From Ciona intestinalis (taxonomy: Eukaryota > Chordata > Ascidiacea > Phlebobranchia > Cionidae), in contig NC_020179.2 of assembly GCF_000224145.3 (NCBI RefSeq), forward strand, positions 3,561,885 to 3,625,884: a stretch of 64,000 bases of DNA, in the 5' to 3' direction. Position numbers and translations under genes: made by a program. Each line of letters starts with the position of its first letter. The stretch's first letter is position 1. Positions 23,420-36,700 of the stretch are shown here, piece by piece. The notes beneath the pieces were generated by a model. That model searched no databases, had not been told where the DNA came from, and saw only the letters and a list, made by a program, of their open reading frames with translations.

Positions 23420-24712
23420 GTTCCTGAAATGTAACGTTGCCTTCTCTGCGTTTTAAAAATATAAATATAGATTTCGAGCTATACAAAACAAACGATAAAT
23501 TCCCCGCCAAATCCGAAAAAAGTTTGCCAGGAAACAAATCTCACCAAGGGACGAACGGTTTTCTCGAAATTCTTTTAAAACGTAATGAACAGGACTCAGG
23601 AGCTAAAACGGTGCATGAAAAAAAATCCGGCAGGCATGACTTTTTATAAGATGTCTGTACGTTGTGCAGTGCCGCTGTATGTTGCCTTTTTCTAACTGCA
23701 AAAGCTCGACAGGGGGCATCGCAACATCGAGCCGGTGAGCATATTCTGATTGCAGTAAGCGAGGAACGATGTACATGCATTGGTTCTCTTGTGCCGTGCG
23801 TAAAAAAAACCGATTTGTATATTATTAGAACGTTGTACATTTTTTTCTGGGATTATGTTACAGACAGCAGTGAAATATTCTTCTTACATTATATAGAGAG
23901 TAAATTACAGTACAGTATTCGGTAGTTGCTTAAATAAAGCAAAAGGCTATGTTTAGGTTTAGTATGCATAAAGTATATTTTTGAGTTTTGATTCTAAATT
24001 GTTTGTATTATTAATCAACAAAATAAATGCATAAATAAGGAATGTATCTTCAAAATCTTGTTCAAAATAATGGTAGGGTATGTAAATTAAACATTTCTGT
24101 TAGTTCTTGCTGCATTTGCAGTCAAGGTGCTAAAATCAGCGCAATCTACATGTTACAGAATAAGTTTGTGTGACTACTTTTCACTTTGTGGCTTATTAGG
24201 GGTGCAAATTTTTACACTTAAGGTTACCTACATTTGTTCTTTGCCATACATATAGATGCAGCATATATTAATCTGTTCAGGGTTGGCCTGCAGAATATGA
24301 CAGTTGCACGGGTGATTTTGTTTTCAAACTTTTGGTTATCTATTTCATTAAACAATGAACCAAATCTCGATCAAAATGAACAGGATTACTTAACCTGCCT
24401 TCAAAATATATATTAGTGTCGATTTTAACCACCTAATCTGTATGCCTGCGAGAAATACCTGTCTTGCATGTGTGAGATTCTGTCAGAAACTGCTATATTC
24501 TGCAGAATGGGAACAGGGCGTGTAAAAAAATAAGATAGCGGGTTTTTAACTTACAAAAATCGACAAACAGTTCTTTAAGGTGGAGTCTTAACCCCCGAAA
24601 CACTCCACTGGCTGCACCACTGCATGCAACATAAACCAGTTTTTTATCTATAATGATTTACAACCTTTCAGACACTGCATTGTGTAGTAATAATAAGCAT
24701 GTAACTGGGAAC
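23420..24712. promoter_or_regulatory. Divergent intergenic region between MND1 and ADCY9
   Basis: It separates the start of MND1 (minus) from the start of ADCY9 (plus) and should hold both promoters. No gene is supported; small open frames on both strands lack splice pairs and homology. No TGACGTCA octamer was seen here. Confidence 0.5.
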
Positions 24713-27700
24713 ATGGGTGAAGAACCGGACGTCAAATTCAGGTCGAATTCAAGAGACTGTGGGGTAGATTTGGTAAACCACGAGAATGGGGGGCAAAAAA
24801 AATCACCGACGGCAGAAATTAAAGAATCGAATGATGCTAGTAGTAGCAGAGGTATATAACTGGCAAAACTATTGCATTTTTTATAAATTTTCGTCTAATA
24901 TTTTGCTACTACTCCAGAAAAAAAATGAATAATTTTAATAAGCTTTTATTTTGATAGCTGTGTCTGGTCTGCATTATCTGAATTTTATTGCCGGATTTGT
25001 TATAAAGCGATGTTTATTTTAAATTTACCAGTGTTTTCCCAAGAAGGAGAAAATTTGTTCCATTAACTGGCCTACTGGGTGACCAGCATTGCTATAAATT
25101 TTATAGTTTTTAGTTTTGAGTATTATTATAACCACATCTGTTGGAACTACGTCTGTTTTTTATTTTCATTATTGCATATTAGATTTCGAAAAAGCGCATT
25201 AAAAGATACTTTTCCAGGGGAGCTGCCGTACCTCTTCGAAAGATCATCTGGAAAGTGGTGGAATCCGCGCATGGATTCAAGAATTCTAGAAAATCAATGT
25301 TCTATTTCAAACCTTCCACTTATCAGGTATGCTTGAAACTGATATAAGAGGCCTTATTTACCTAATTTTGCATCTGTTAATTAATTACGCATAGGTCAGA
25401 ATGGGATGTCATATTTATGGAGTTTTTTTGTAAATCCATTTTGGTTATGATGTCAATACATATGCAGCATTAAACCTATATTTTTGTCTTCTAGCATGTT
25501 AAACAATAAAAATACAGCCTAAAAGATATTAGTGTATCTACCGTATATTTGTAAAAAAATGTACATGTGTTGTAGACACTTCAAATGTGGGTGTAACTTG
25601 TGTGTAAATTTATCCAGCTAATATTGTAGGTTTCTGTTGCTTTAATATACAGCTTTTGAGCTTTGTAATTGTACGCTGCCCAACAGATGTGCTGAAATAC
25701 AACCTTTTAAATACCCATCTCTCCTTCTGCTTCAATTATGAGTTTGTTAATTGTAGGCTTTTAAAGGTCACTATCTATCTTAATCAACTCTTCTTTGCAG
25801 AAACATTTTTCGGCACGTGCTGATGTATGTATGCGTGTCGTGTATTGCATGGATAATATATTTCGCAGTGCTTCAGCAGGCCAGTTGGCTAGCGGGGGCT
25901 ATTTGGGGTCTTGTCTTGGCCCTCATTTGTGTTGTTCTACTTGTGTTAACTAAAAGGTAAGTGCCGGTAAAAGAATTGTCAATATAGGGCATACGCTAAT
26001 ATATATAAATATAGATTACATTAACTAGTCTGTTAATTTTGGCAGTTTCTCAAGGCTTTTATTTATAGTTCTATAATGATATGTATTCACAGGTCATAGC
26101 TATTATATATTCAGTTCTTGACTGAGTATGCAGTGTGGTTATTTCTCTATTTAAATATTCATGACAGCTAACCCTGTGTTTAATTGTCCTGTATTTAAAA
26201 AACTCTATTATTCATGAAAGTCAGAGTCACAAAAATTATTACTTTCCTATTTTACAGAAAATCATTTTATGCTTATTTTTTTATTAGTTATTTTAATATT
26301 TTGTAACTAAAAATTTTTATTTTTACAGAAATTCATTTTATGCCCGCTTTTCCATTCATACCTCGGTATTTTTGCTTTTATTGCTGGCAGCAACGGGTCT
26401 GGTTGCTGGAAACAATCTTTCTATCATTATGACTCCTACTGGAAGCTTCTTCATTGCAATTCAATTCATCTTTCTTCTCCACATTCTTTCCCCGTTCCCG
26501 TTTCCTTTCATGTTCGCAGCTGCAGTTGTTTTCTCCATCATTTTCGAGGTAAGCTTGTTGAAAACCATATTTTTTTCGTCTACTGCTGCTATGCACACAA
26601 TGAGGTAAAAAAAGGTTTTTATGAGAAATTGATGTAAGTGATATTTTATAGTTTCCAATTACCTAGGTTTTTCACCTCCCAACAAACGCATTAAACTTTC
26701 TAACTTCCAGGTCCTTCATCACATAAACTACCCACAAAGAGGCCAGTCTCCAACTGTGCCTATAGTATCCAGTATATTTGGCCGTGTCCTCCTTCACCTT
26801 GCTATACACATTGTAAGCTCCCATCTCTCTTTCAATCTACAATGCCTTCGAAGATGTGTTTTCTGGAAAGTAAGTTTGAAATCTGAAATCGATTTAATTT
26901 TTAGTGTGATTCAATGGCAACAAAATGTGAATTAGTGGATTTCTTACAACATGAAATTAAAAATTTTAATAGTCAAATTCAATACACGACCATGATTTCC
27001 ATTAAACATAACCAAAATGCTTTTCACTAGAAATCGAGAGTCCCAGTCATATTGTATTGGCCTAACAGACAGTTTTAAGCATGTATTGCATACTCGTGTA
27101 GTAAACAAACATTACTGGATTGGAGTTTTTGGTTTAAACCAGAAATTTCTCCATACCACCACCACCTATAACTCATTATAGTGCGTGTTTTATTGGTATT
27201 CCTGTATATAGCATTTTTTGAAGCCAAAATTTTCATTTTGTTGTAGATTAGTAATATTTAAGATGTTTTATTAAAGTTTAGACATTGTGTTGAGATGAGC
27301 AGTTTCCTATGTTAACTGTCATTGGTGTAACTGTGTTGTGTTTGTGACGTTTGAGCCTTTGTTTACTTTATTCACACAAGGATACACCACAGTCATGTAT
27401 GAGACTTGGCTTACTTTGTGGGTTGGACTCCTGTGGTGCTCAAGACTTTTGCACCCTGTGAAAAGTTTGTGGTTTTACCCACAAACTTAAAAAAACAATT
27501 TATTCTTTATTTACACGACTTAATAAGACCACCGCAGAGTTTCAGTCCCACACTGTCATTACCGGAAAAAAGTGTTGGGTTTAACACGATGTTGTTTTCC
27601 ACATATTGTTTTGATTATGTTTCATACTGGTAGCGTAGGAAAGTGGTTAAACACCGTGTAGGAAGCGTTTAGAATACTTTGTAATTTCTATCTGTACCTG

Positions 27701-30700
27701 TAGGTGGCTGTATTGTGCACACATTTTGTGGTTTAGAAAATACCACATATCCTGTCACAGCCAGTGATATTATAACGTTTCGTGATGGTCCTGTTTTTTA
27801 GTGGAATTTCATAGACACTGATTACGTTTGTGCCACTGTGCACAGTGTGTGTGTGTTGTGTGAGGCTTTCATGTTAAAAGCAAACACCCAGTGCTAGCTG
27901 TGCGCAAACACATTAATGTTTTTCATAATGTAAAAATAGAACTGCTTCTTAAGTTTTTTCGAAGAATCAAACATTCGAACGGGCCAAAACATTCTATATC
28001 ATATCATATTATCCACACACTAATGTAAATTTAACCTGATGCAGTGCTTTATAATCCATAAGATATTTAATGATTATAAATTGCCATCCTATCTGTTATA
28101 CAGATATATGCATCACGTATTCCAATGCATCCGTCATGTGTTCATCACAAATCCAGTGTTTCCTATTATACAATATGTTACCATTTTTTTATATATATAA
28201 AAAAAAATAGGTAACACTGGTCTATTCAAAAGCAATCTTCTTCAGCATCACAGCTTAATTACCAACGGCAACAGATATTCCTGCTTAATTTTCTTCTTAT
28301 CTTGTATCCAAGGATTTCAATGTTAATTTCTAACCAGTATATTAGATGTAAATCTATCGGAAGAACCAGAGTTAATTGCATTTTTAATAAATTCCATGAA
28401 ATATAATTATATACATAATACATGTATGAAGTTATTCATGAAATAATTACTCGGTACACCTGGGACCCACTATTTAATTCAGCAACATTGATGTCTGTTA
28501 TCTTACATGGAGTAGTAATTGTAAATACATTAGAATGGGCCAGTGGTTTTATTATGAATGATATATTGTTTCTGTCTCCATTCATGCATTATATTGTTGA
28601 ATTTATTCATTTCACAAAGATGTATTATGCCATTGCACTGCCAGTTAAACGGATATGACTTAAGATGCATTATAACATTCGAAATGCATTGTATATTGTA
28701 AAATAAACAATTTACATTACATAATTAGGCCAGGAATAGGCGCGTCCACAGTCCAATAAAGTAATTTGCCTCGGGTGATTCTGAGCTATATATAGATCAT
28801 TAAATATGGCTACCAGGCCACTGTTTCGTGGATATTTTACTCAAATTACCACCCAACTGGCATAATTATAGAGATAAAAGTTCACAGACCGCTTCTGTAC
28901 ATTTCCTGCCATTCACAAATGAATGCAATAACCTTACACATCAATTTCTTATGAATGACTTTGTGCAAGCCATTGTATGTATTGCCCTATAGGGCTATTT
29001 CTGTAACAGATGGCCACTGATAAGGATACCAAGTTTAAGTCCATTGCTAAGTCCTTTTCAGAGCCAGCTTAGAGGCTTGGTGTTCTCTCAGTACACACAG
29101 CACTCACAAAGTATATACTGTGACGCTATTTATAACTCTTAAAGTACTTGCGGTGGATTCGAACTGTTTAAGACTCCAATTCACTTGTAATACATCTCGC
29201 GTTTTGTATAAATATCTCTCATTGTTATTTAGGTTTAAGGGACTGGCGCTATGTACTTATAACTTGTGTAAATACAGGAGTTTTTGTTGTTAAAAAGGCT
29301 AATAGTTGTAAAAGACAATAACTTACCTTAACAACTTCCCTATGCAAAGTGTAAACAATGTTATTGTGACTACATGAATATTATCAATCTATAAAACAAT
29401 GCTGTATATACACAAATGAAATTGCCCATTGTTTTTTTAAAAAGATCAGACAATAGATTGTAAAATTATGACCTACTGGATTATAATTACTTCCTTCACT
29501 TACAATACTTGTCTGTCTAAAATCAATGGTGGATCTATATTTAAGTGGAACTTACACAAAAATTAAGTTGATTTCTTAAATTGCGTAGTTAATTAAATTA
29601 ATTAACAACATTTTATATTTTAGCATTTTTTTTATAATCATGCTTGTCCATTTAATCTTTATAATTGATTGTTCACTTATTTTACTGCTGTAATATAATA
29701 TTAGAAGAACTTCTTCCTGGTATATAGCATGGTTACGTCTTGCTGTATGGCAGACAAAACGTTGATGGACTTGATGCAATAACTTTTTTGCAAGAAAAGC
29801 CATCAAGTTTAACAGTTGTTTTTTAATGGTTTCAATACAGTTTGCATATAATATTTCGCCATCACCTTTTTTAAAACTTCTGCAAAAAGCCATACCAATT
29901 TAAGTTTAATTTTATAACTTTTTATTTTGTGTGTTTTCGACTATTTTGCTTTTTTTTAAATTTTATAATTGTTTACAGTTTTTTGTGTATTTTTATATAT
30001 CTTGAATTTGCGTTAACTGTAATCTTTTTCACAGGTGAGCCAACTTGTTCAGATGGCCTGTGAGATGAAAAGTCATAAAGAATTTAAAAGTGCGATGATC
30101 AAGTCTCTCATGCCCCCGTCGGTGGCCAATGAACTAATGCAACAAGAAGGAGAGGATACATCCAAAGATGGACAACCTGCTTCTTTGTTTAGACCATTTA
30201 CTATGGAAAGGTATGGCCTCATGGATCTAACCTGTGGCACAGCCAGAAAGAATAAATGCAGATTTTTTTTTTAAATAAATGTTTTTATTATAATTTTTTT
30301 TTATGGGGGTCTCGTGACCCCTGAAACCCCACCTTAGATGCAGGGTTGGGGTGCATAAGGTGACACTGACCTCTCACCCCAACTTTTAAAATAAGCACCA
30401 TCATTGTTATATGGTTTAAATGCTATTGTACTTTTAAAATTAATTTTACTTTGTTGGGTGTGTTTAAAAATGTGCATAGCCAAAATATATTGTATTCACC
30501 ACATTAATCAAAGTTGTTGTATTTTTAGGGACTATAGGTGCAATGCAAAAATTGCATATTAATTGTAAGAATTTTAGTTTCCATATTATCCCATAATTAT
30601 TCTATGATCAAAAGGCCAAATGTGATAAGGGAAATTGGGATAGCATGTGTTAGCGTTATCCATCTTACCCCGCAGTGACAGTACTATTTATATTGTTTCA

Positions 30701-33700
30701 GAAAAACAGATGTTTCGATTCTTTACGCTGACATTGTGGGTTTTACTCAGATGAGCGCTGGCAAACAAGCCTCAGAACTTGTGGGTCTTCTTAACGACCT
30801 ATTTGGACGTTTTGATCGCCTTTGTGAAGTCACTGGTTGCGAGAAAATCAGCACTTTAGGTGGATATGACTTGTATGGTATATTCCAAGGGCTTTTCAAA
30901 CTTTTTGCTCGAACCCTTTCTAATCTCTCTAAATTTTCCTCAACTCTTCATGGTTATTGGTATAATATATGCACTACTTTGTGCTCCAACCCAGTGGTCA
31001 CTATTGAGTTGTCCAAATTATCAGTTATACATAAACAAATCAAAAATGTCTTTCCAAAAATAGTCAACCACGAAGTAACACATACGTGGTAACTCATAAA
31101 CTGGCACAAGGTGTATGAAACAGAACACCCGTGTTTGCCGTGTTATAACGACTGTCGTTTTTCGACTACGTGAGGATAAAGCAAGTTACAATTACAGTTT
31201 TTGTGTAAAAATAGCATATTAACCCAGTTAGGAAAGCCCTGCATTAGTTGCTATTATGTTGCTGACTGCTTATCATATGCAAGTTACTTTTTAAATATAT
31301 TAGGTGATTGCTATTACTGTGTATCTGGTTGCCCTGAGAAAAGAGAAGATCATGCAATATGCTGTGTTGAAATGGGATTAGGTAAGATATATATTTATTT
31401 TTTAACTAGTCAAGTTACTATTACAGGTATTACTGTACATTGGTGTAGGTTATTGTATTCAATATGTCCTTTTTGATAATTACTGAAACTGTGTTTTGAA
31501 ATAAACTGTTTGGCACACAATGGTGTTGGGGTAATGCGCCAAATCTGGCTTAAATCCTGCTCGGGTCCTCAGACCTCATCCGTATATAATAGATTAGAAA
31601 TTGTTGCCCATGTTTTAAACTGTGCGTTTGAATTAAGGAATGGTGTCTGCGATCAAAGAGTTCTGCCAGGAGAACAACGCGAATGTGAACATGAGAGTTG
31701 GAATACACACTGGAACTGTTCTCTGTGGAATTGTGGGCACCAAAAGATTTAAGGTTCCCATCCAATTATATCTATCTTTGTCATGTTGCAATGCCGTACT
31801 AGAAACCTTGCTATTAGATTTGGAAGTCTGCAGAATATATAATGATTGTCATTCTAGTGGCTGAATAAGAAAATCCAACTATTTGTGTTTTTTACAATGT
31901 ATCCATATCTGTCTTAAGCCGTTCTTAAACGCTGGTTATACAATGCCAATTTCAATAACCCCTGCTGTAGGCTGTAGCAGACTATGTATTATAGCATTGA
32001 GACAAAAGTTCGGACTAAAGTATTTTTTACTTGATACCTACTACAAACCGGAAACATATATTGTTTTTATTTTTTTACAGTTTGATGTATGGTCAAATGA
32101 TGTGTCGCTTGCCAATGGTATGGAACAACATGGTATACCAGGTCGCGTTCACATCTCAAAAGAAACCCTTTCTTTTTTGGGGGATGAATACGAAGTAGAA
32201 GAAAGCAAATTAGAATCAAGATACAAAGACTTCTTTCGTAAGAATTTTAGCTCATTTAAAAAAAACAAACAATTTTTTACTCGAAGATTTTTTTTTTTTT
32301 CAAAACAAGTGGTTGTCTGTGGTCATTATTTTATCTGCAAAATTTTTTGTGCAATTTGCCTAAATGCCCGTTAATTTTAGAGGATTCAAACTTTCAATAA
32401 ACCCTATAAGATTACACTGCATCAAATAAAATGTAATTTAAAACATTTTTAGTTTGCCTTGAAAATTCCAATTTTCAGCTATTGGTTACTGTAAGTCACG
32501 GATTCCAGTGAGACCATTTTCATTACCAGCTTTTTCTTCTGGCTTAGATAACCTGGTAATGAATAATTAATAATGGTTGCCTCTCAAATAGGAAGGCAAC
32601 TCTAATTTATTCCAAGCCAGCTTTGTTGTTATTGGGTATTGCACCCAGAGGCTCTGCTGTGCTGTTTTATAATTTACAGTTCCTGTTTTGTTTTGTAGCA
32701 TTGTTTGGAATAGGCCATTTCTTTATAGAAGTACAAATATTACATACATTAAATTGTTGTAATTCAACATGGCATTTTGTATTAAATTACTTTTTTAAAT
32801 CAAATATCATAAAAGTTCATTGCATAATTGTGTATTTTAAACTAAACTGCCATTTCCAACAAAAAATACTAAAAACTTAGCCAAAAAAAATTAAAAATGC
32901 CTAAAAATCTGATGTTTTTAGAAACTGCAACAAAAACATTTAAAATGCTTGAAACAGATTTTAAGGTTGTGGTTTTTTCTAAACAGAAAAAACTGGCGAG
33001 ACTTATCTTATTGTGGATCGTAAAAATAAATCAACTCCTAAAAATGGAAATGATGTTCAAGCTCAGAATAATGGGCTAACAAAAGTTTCACGCAGCTCTA
33101 CAAATAAGGTATTTCAATTTATTGGTTTGTGGTTTACCATTTGTTGAAAATATTGTATTTTTGTTTTGCATTTACAGTTGAACATTTTGGATTTATAATT
33201 TCTGTTGTTTTAGATGCTCGTAAAATGTCGCATTTTTGCAAAAAATTAATTTGCAGTGCTGACCAACTCTTTTTTTATATAAATGCATGGAAATTCTTTA
33301 AGTGAACAAAATTATACAGGAAACACTGAACTCTTAAAAAGCCGGGCCAAGCTTACTTTTAAATAGACTTTTTTTGTAAAATATTGTACTGTGCCAATTA
33401 AAGTGAACACTTTATAGCATATGATTTTCTGCACTGAACCACTGTATTAACAATGGTCCTAATTCCCCTACACTTTTACTTTTGATTGGCGTAAATTTTG
33501 AGATGCATTTTATTTTTGCATGTAAAGGTATCAGCCAAAGTAAAAGGGGAGAAAAGGTTTTCAAAGGTGAGATTTCAGATGATATTTTAAGAATAGGTTT
33601 CTACCCTTGGTTGGCCTGTGTTTTCACATTAACAATACATTAGTCTGCACCTTAGTTTAACTAGATACACAACTCACAATGCTGTGCCTATATTTACGTT

Positions 33701-36700
33701 TATACTTCAAAACTTTTGACCTCTTAAATTTAAAAGAAACAAGCAAAAATATAATTGATTTCATAAACATTTAAAAAACTAAAATCTTCCTATTATGAGA
33801 GCACATTTCTTTGTGTTTTTTTTTGTTTAAATTGCCAGTTCCATAACTAGCATGTTGGTATTGGTGGGTCTTTCAAACTCTCCTGTGTTAATGTTAAATG
33901 TCTGGGTGGCTGGTGGACAGGAATAACAAATTCTGTTATTTCTTTTCTTTGTTTTAATTCTGTTGTAAGAGTCTATATCGTAATTTGAAAAAGCGTTATT
34001 TAAGATACTATTACCAGAGCATTTATATTGTTATATATTATGTGTAGCATGTTAATTTGCGTTGTTAAATGTTAATTTCAGTGTCTAAACGTCTTTCTTC
34101 GGGTATATCTTTTGTTGCAGTTTTGACAAAAGTTTTAGAGCTATAAATATGAGGTTTAAAAAAGGCGTCAATTTTAGGTTAATGTCGCATTTCTTTGAGT
34201 TTGACAAAGCTTGGCAAATTTAAGCCTCTTTTTCCAAAAAAAATTAACAGCCTTAGAATTATTGTCTAAATCTAATATCATGAACATATTTTTCAAGTTT
34301 CTTTCTAGTTTTTTAGTGTTTATATGAGTGAGAGTGTTTGAAAGTAACACATGTAACTTACACCAACTCAATCAAATTCATTACTTCCCACCCTACTTGT
34401 TAACCCCCCCTCACAACTTACGTTTTCTGTTTTTGGTTTTCCTAATCCTGTCTTTGTTATGTTTGTATGAAAGGCCAATGAAATGAAGCACTCTGCTGCA
34501 AAGCCCTTATTAAAGGTAGGTGAACTCCTTTTAAAAACAGATTGTGACATCATAATAGTTTTAGGGTGTCATCTCTGTGGTCGTGGCAATTGGCGGTCAC
34601 AGGGAGGGGTTGAATCAGGTTTACGGGCTGTTGTATGATAGTTCCCGCTCCCTGGCTTGGCAAAAATCCGTAACACAACAAGCGACAAACCAAACCACCA
34701 AAACTGGTGTTTTAACCAGGAGACCCACTGAAAAAATACTATATTTTGCACAGAAAATTAGACAATGCAAGTCGCTTAGTTTATCTATAATTATGAACAA
34801 TGGAATTTCAAAAAAACGCGCACTTGTTTATACAATTGAATACGTTGTTTTTTCCAGTGGGTCTACTGGCCTGGAGGTGGATTTTCTATTATTGTACTAC
34901 ATAGTGTGTAGCGTGGTGTGTTCAGTTACATCCTTGTTACGGTGTAGCTCTTTCAATTCAATCCCTTTTCCTGAATTGCATGTTCTTTGTATTCACTTTT
35001 GCATGACGCATGGCACGTACATTTCATCTTTAATCTTAGCGTACATGGTGGTTGTCCTCTTAGTTATTGTTTCCCAAAATAGCATGGACATTATCTATTT
35101 ATTGCTAAGTAAATAGCCTTGGAATATCATCGTATTGCAGGTGTTTTTAATTGTAGCAACAATAACTCAGACTCACACACACAAGATTAATATCACCACT
35201 TCTGTATTCTAATCCATCCTAACCTTTACTGTGTGTGTGGCAATTCACCTTGTCTACGTAATGCGTGTCATGTTTCTGATAAATAAATCTCCCAATACAT
35301 GACGCGTTGGTTGCTTTTGTTTGTAGAAAGCTTCCACGAAACGGCAAAAGACAAACGTACAGCCTGAAGCTGCACCAGAAAATAAACAGGTAATTTTAAA
35401 TTCGGAAATTTCTGTCTATATATAATACTTTGACTGTCAATACATTTTTTACTGCGCAATGGGTCTTTAAGAATGTATGTGTATAATACTTTGACTTATA
35501 ATATAGTTTTTTGTTTATTTTTATTTAGTATAATAATGCTAATAATGCTCACCAACAGTATACAAAAAGATCTGAACATACTTTTTGAAGTTTACCCTTT
35601 TCTAACAAATACAACCGGATAATAGTTTTTTGTTTTATTTATCGGTTTCAAAAAGGAGGAACAACTGATGCAGTTTATTGGGGAGCATGTGGGACCTTTT
35701 CAAGCCCCAGGTCCCCTATCTAGATCCAGGGACAGCCAGGACCAAAAACTAGTTGATGAAATCAAAGACTCCCAGTGAGTTTACTAATATTTGTATTAAA
35801 TCAAAAAACTTCATTGAAAGTTAGGATCTGGTGCTACGGAAATCAAGTCCTAACCTATTGTTTAATAAGCTAAAGCTATGTATCTTTCGTTAGAATGGCA
35901 TCGTCAGTCTCTTATTCATAATAGACTTCTTACTTTTTATTATACCTAAAAAAAAACGTTCGTTTTTTTAAACCTTTTTATTTTGTTCCGGCTGCACCAC
36001 AGGTAACATTTATGGGGACATACCCTTTTTATGAAAATAACATTTTTTTTTACAGATTACTCGTTGATTTCTATCGATCGAAATCGTTCAACATTGCCAC
36101 CTTGTGGTTCAACGATGCAGAGAAGGAACAAAAATATCGGGGGATTTGTGAAAATAACGCAACGGAAGATCTTCCATTAGCATCTGCCATCTCACCAAGA
36201 TATCGACTCTTTAGAGTAAGTTTAAGGTCCTGTATAGTTTGATGTGCTTTGTCTTGTTTTATTTATTAATTTTATATTTTTCCTCTTTTTCATTTAAGGT
36301 TATATGAGTTTTACGAAAATATATATTTTTTTAAAAGTTTACAAAATTTTTCTTGCTAGGATCTTCTCACCTCCTCTGTTGTCACTCTCCTCATTTTTGT
36401 TTCTTCTATTCTCCTTCTGGGAGGAACATTCCAAGTAGCAGCATGGGTGACAACATTCGCAGTTTGCTTTGTTGTGTTGGTGAGATAATATATGAATAAT
36501 TAATTGACTAATTATGGTAGGCCAAGCGCTCGCAAAATACACTAACATTGATTTTTATGCAGGTCACGCTTTCAATACTCATGGGTGTTTATCTCTTCAG
36601 TTCAACACCTGTAACCGGTTTATTCCAGTCGATAGCGGTTACCCTTTCCACTTGGATAGGCAGGTCTGTATTTTTAGGTTTTTAATCTAAATCTTATGCA

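Noticed and set aside
29576-29893. 105-codon minus-strand frame in the 3.2 kb ADCY9 intron
   Set aside because: Very AT-rich, Lys/Leu/Ile-dominated and without homology or splice partners; likely chance.
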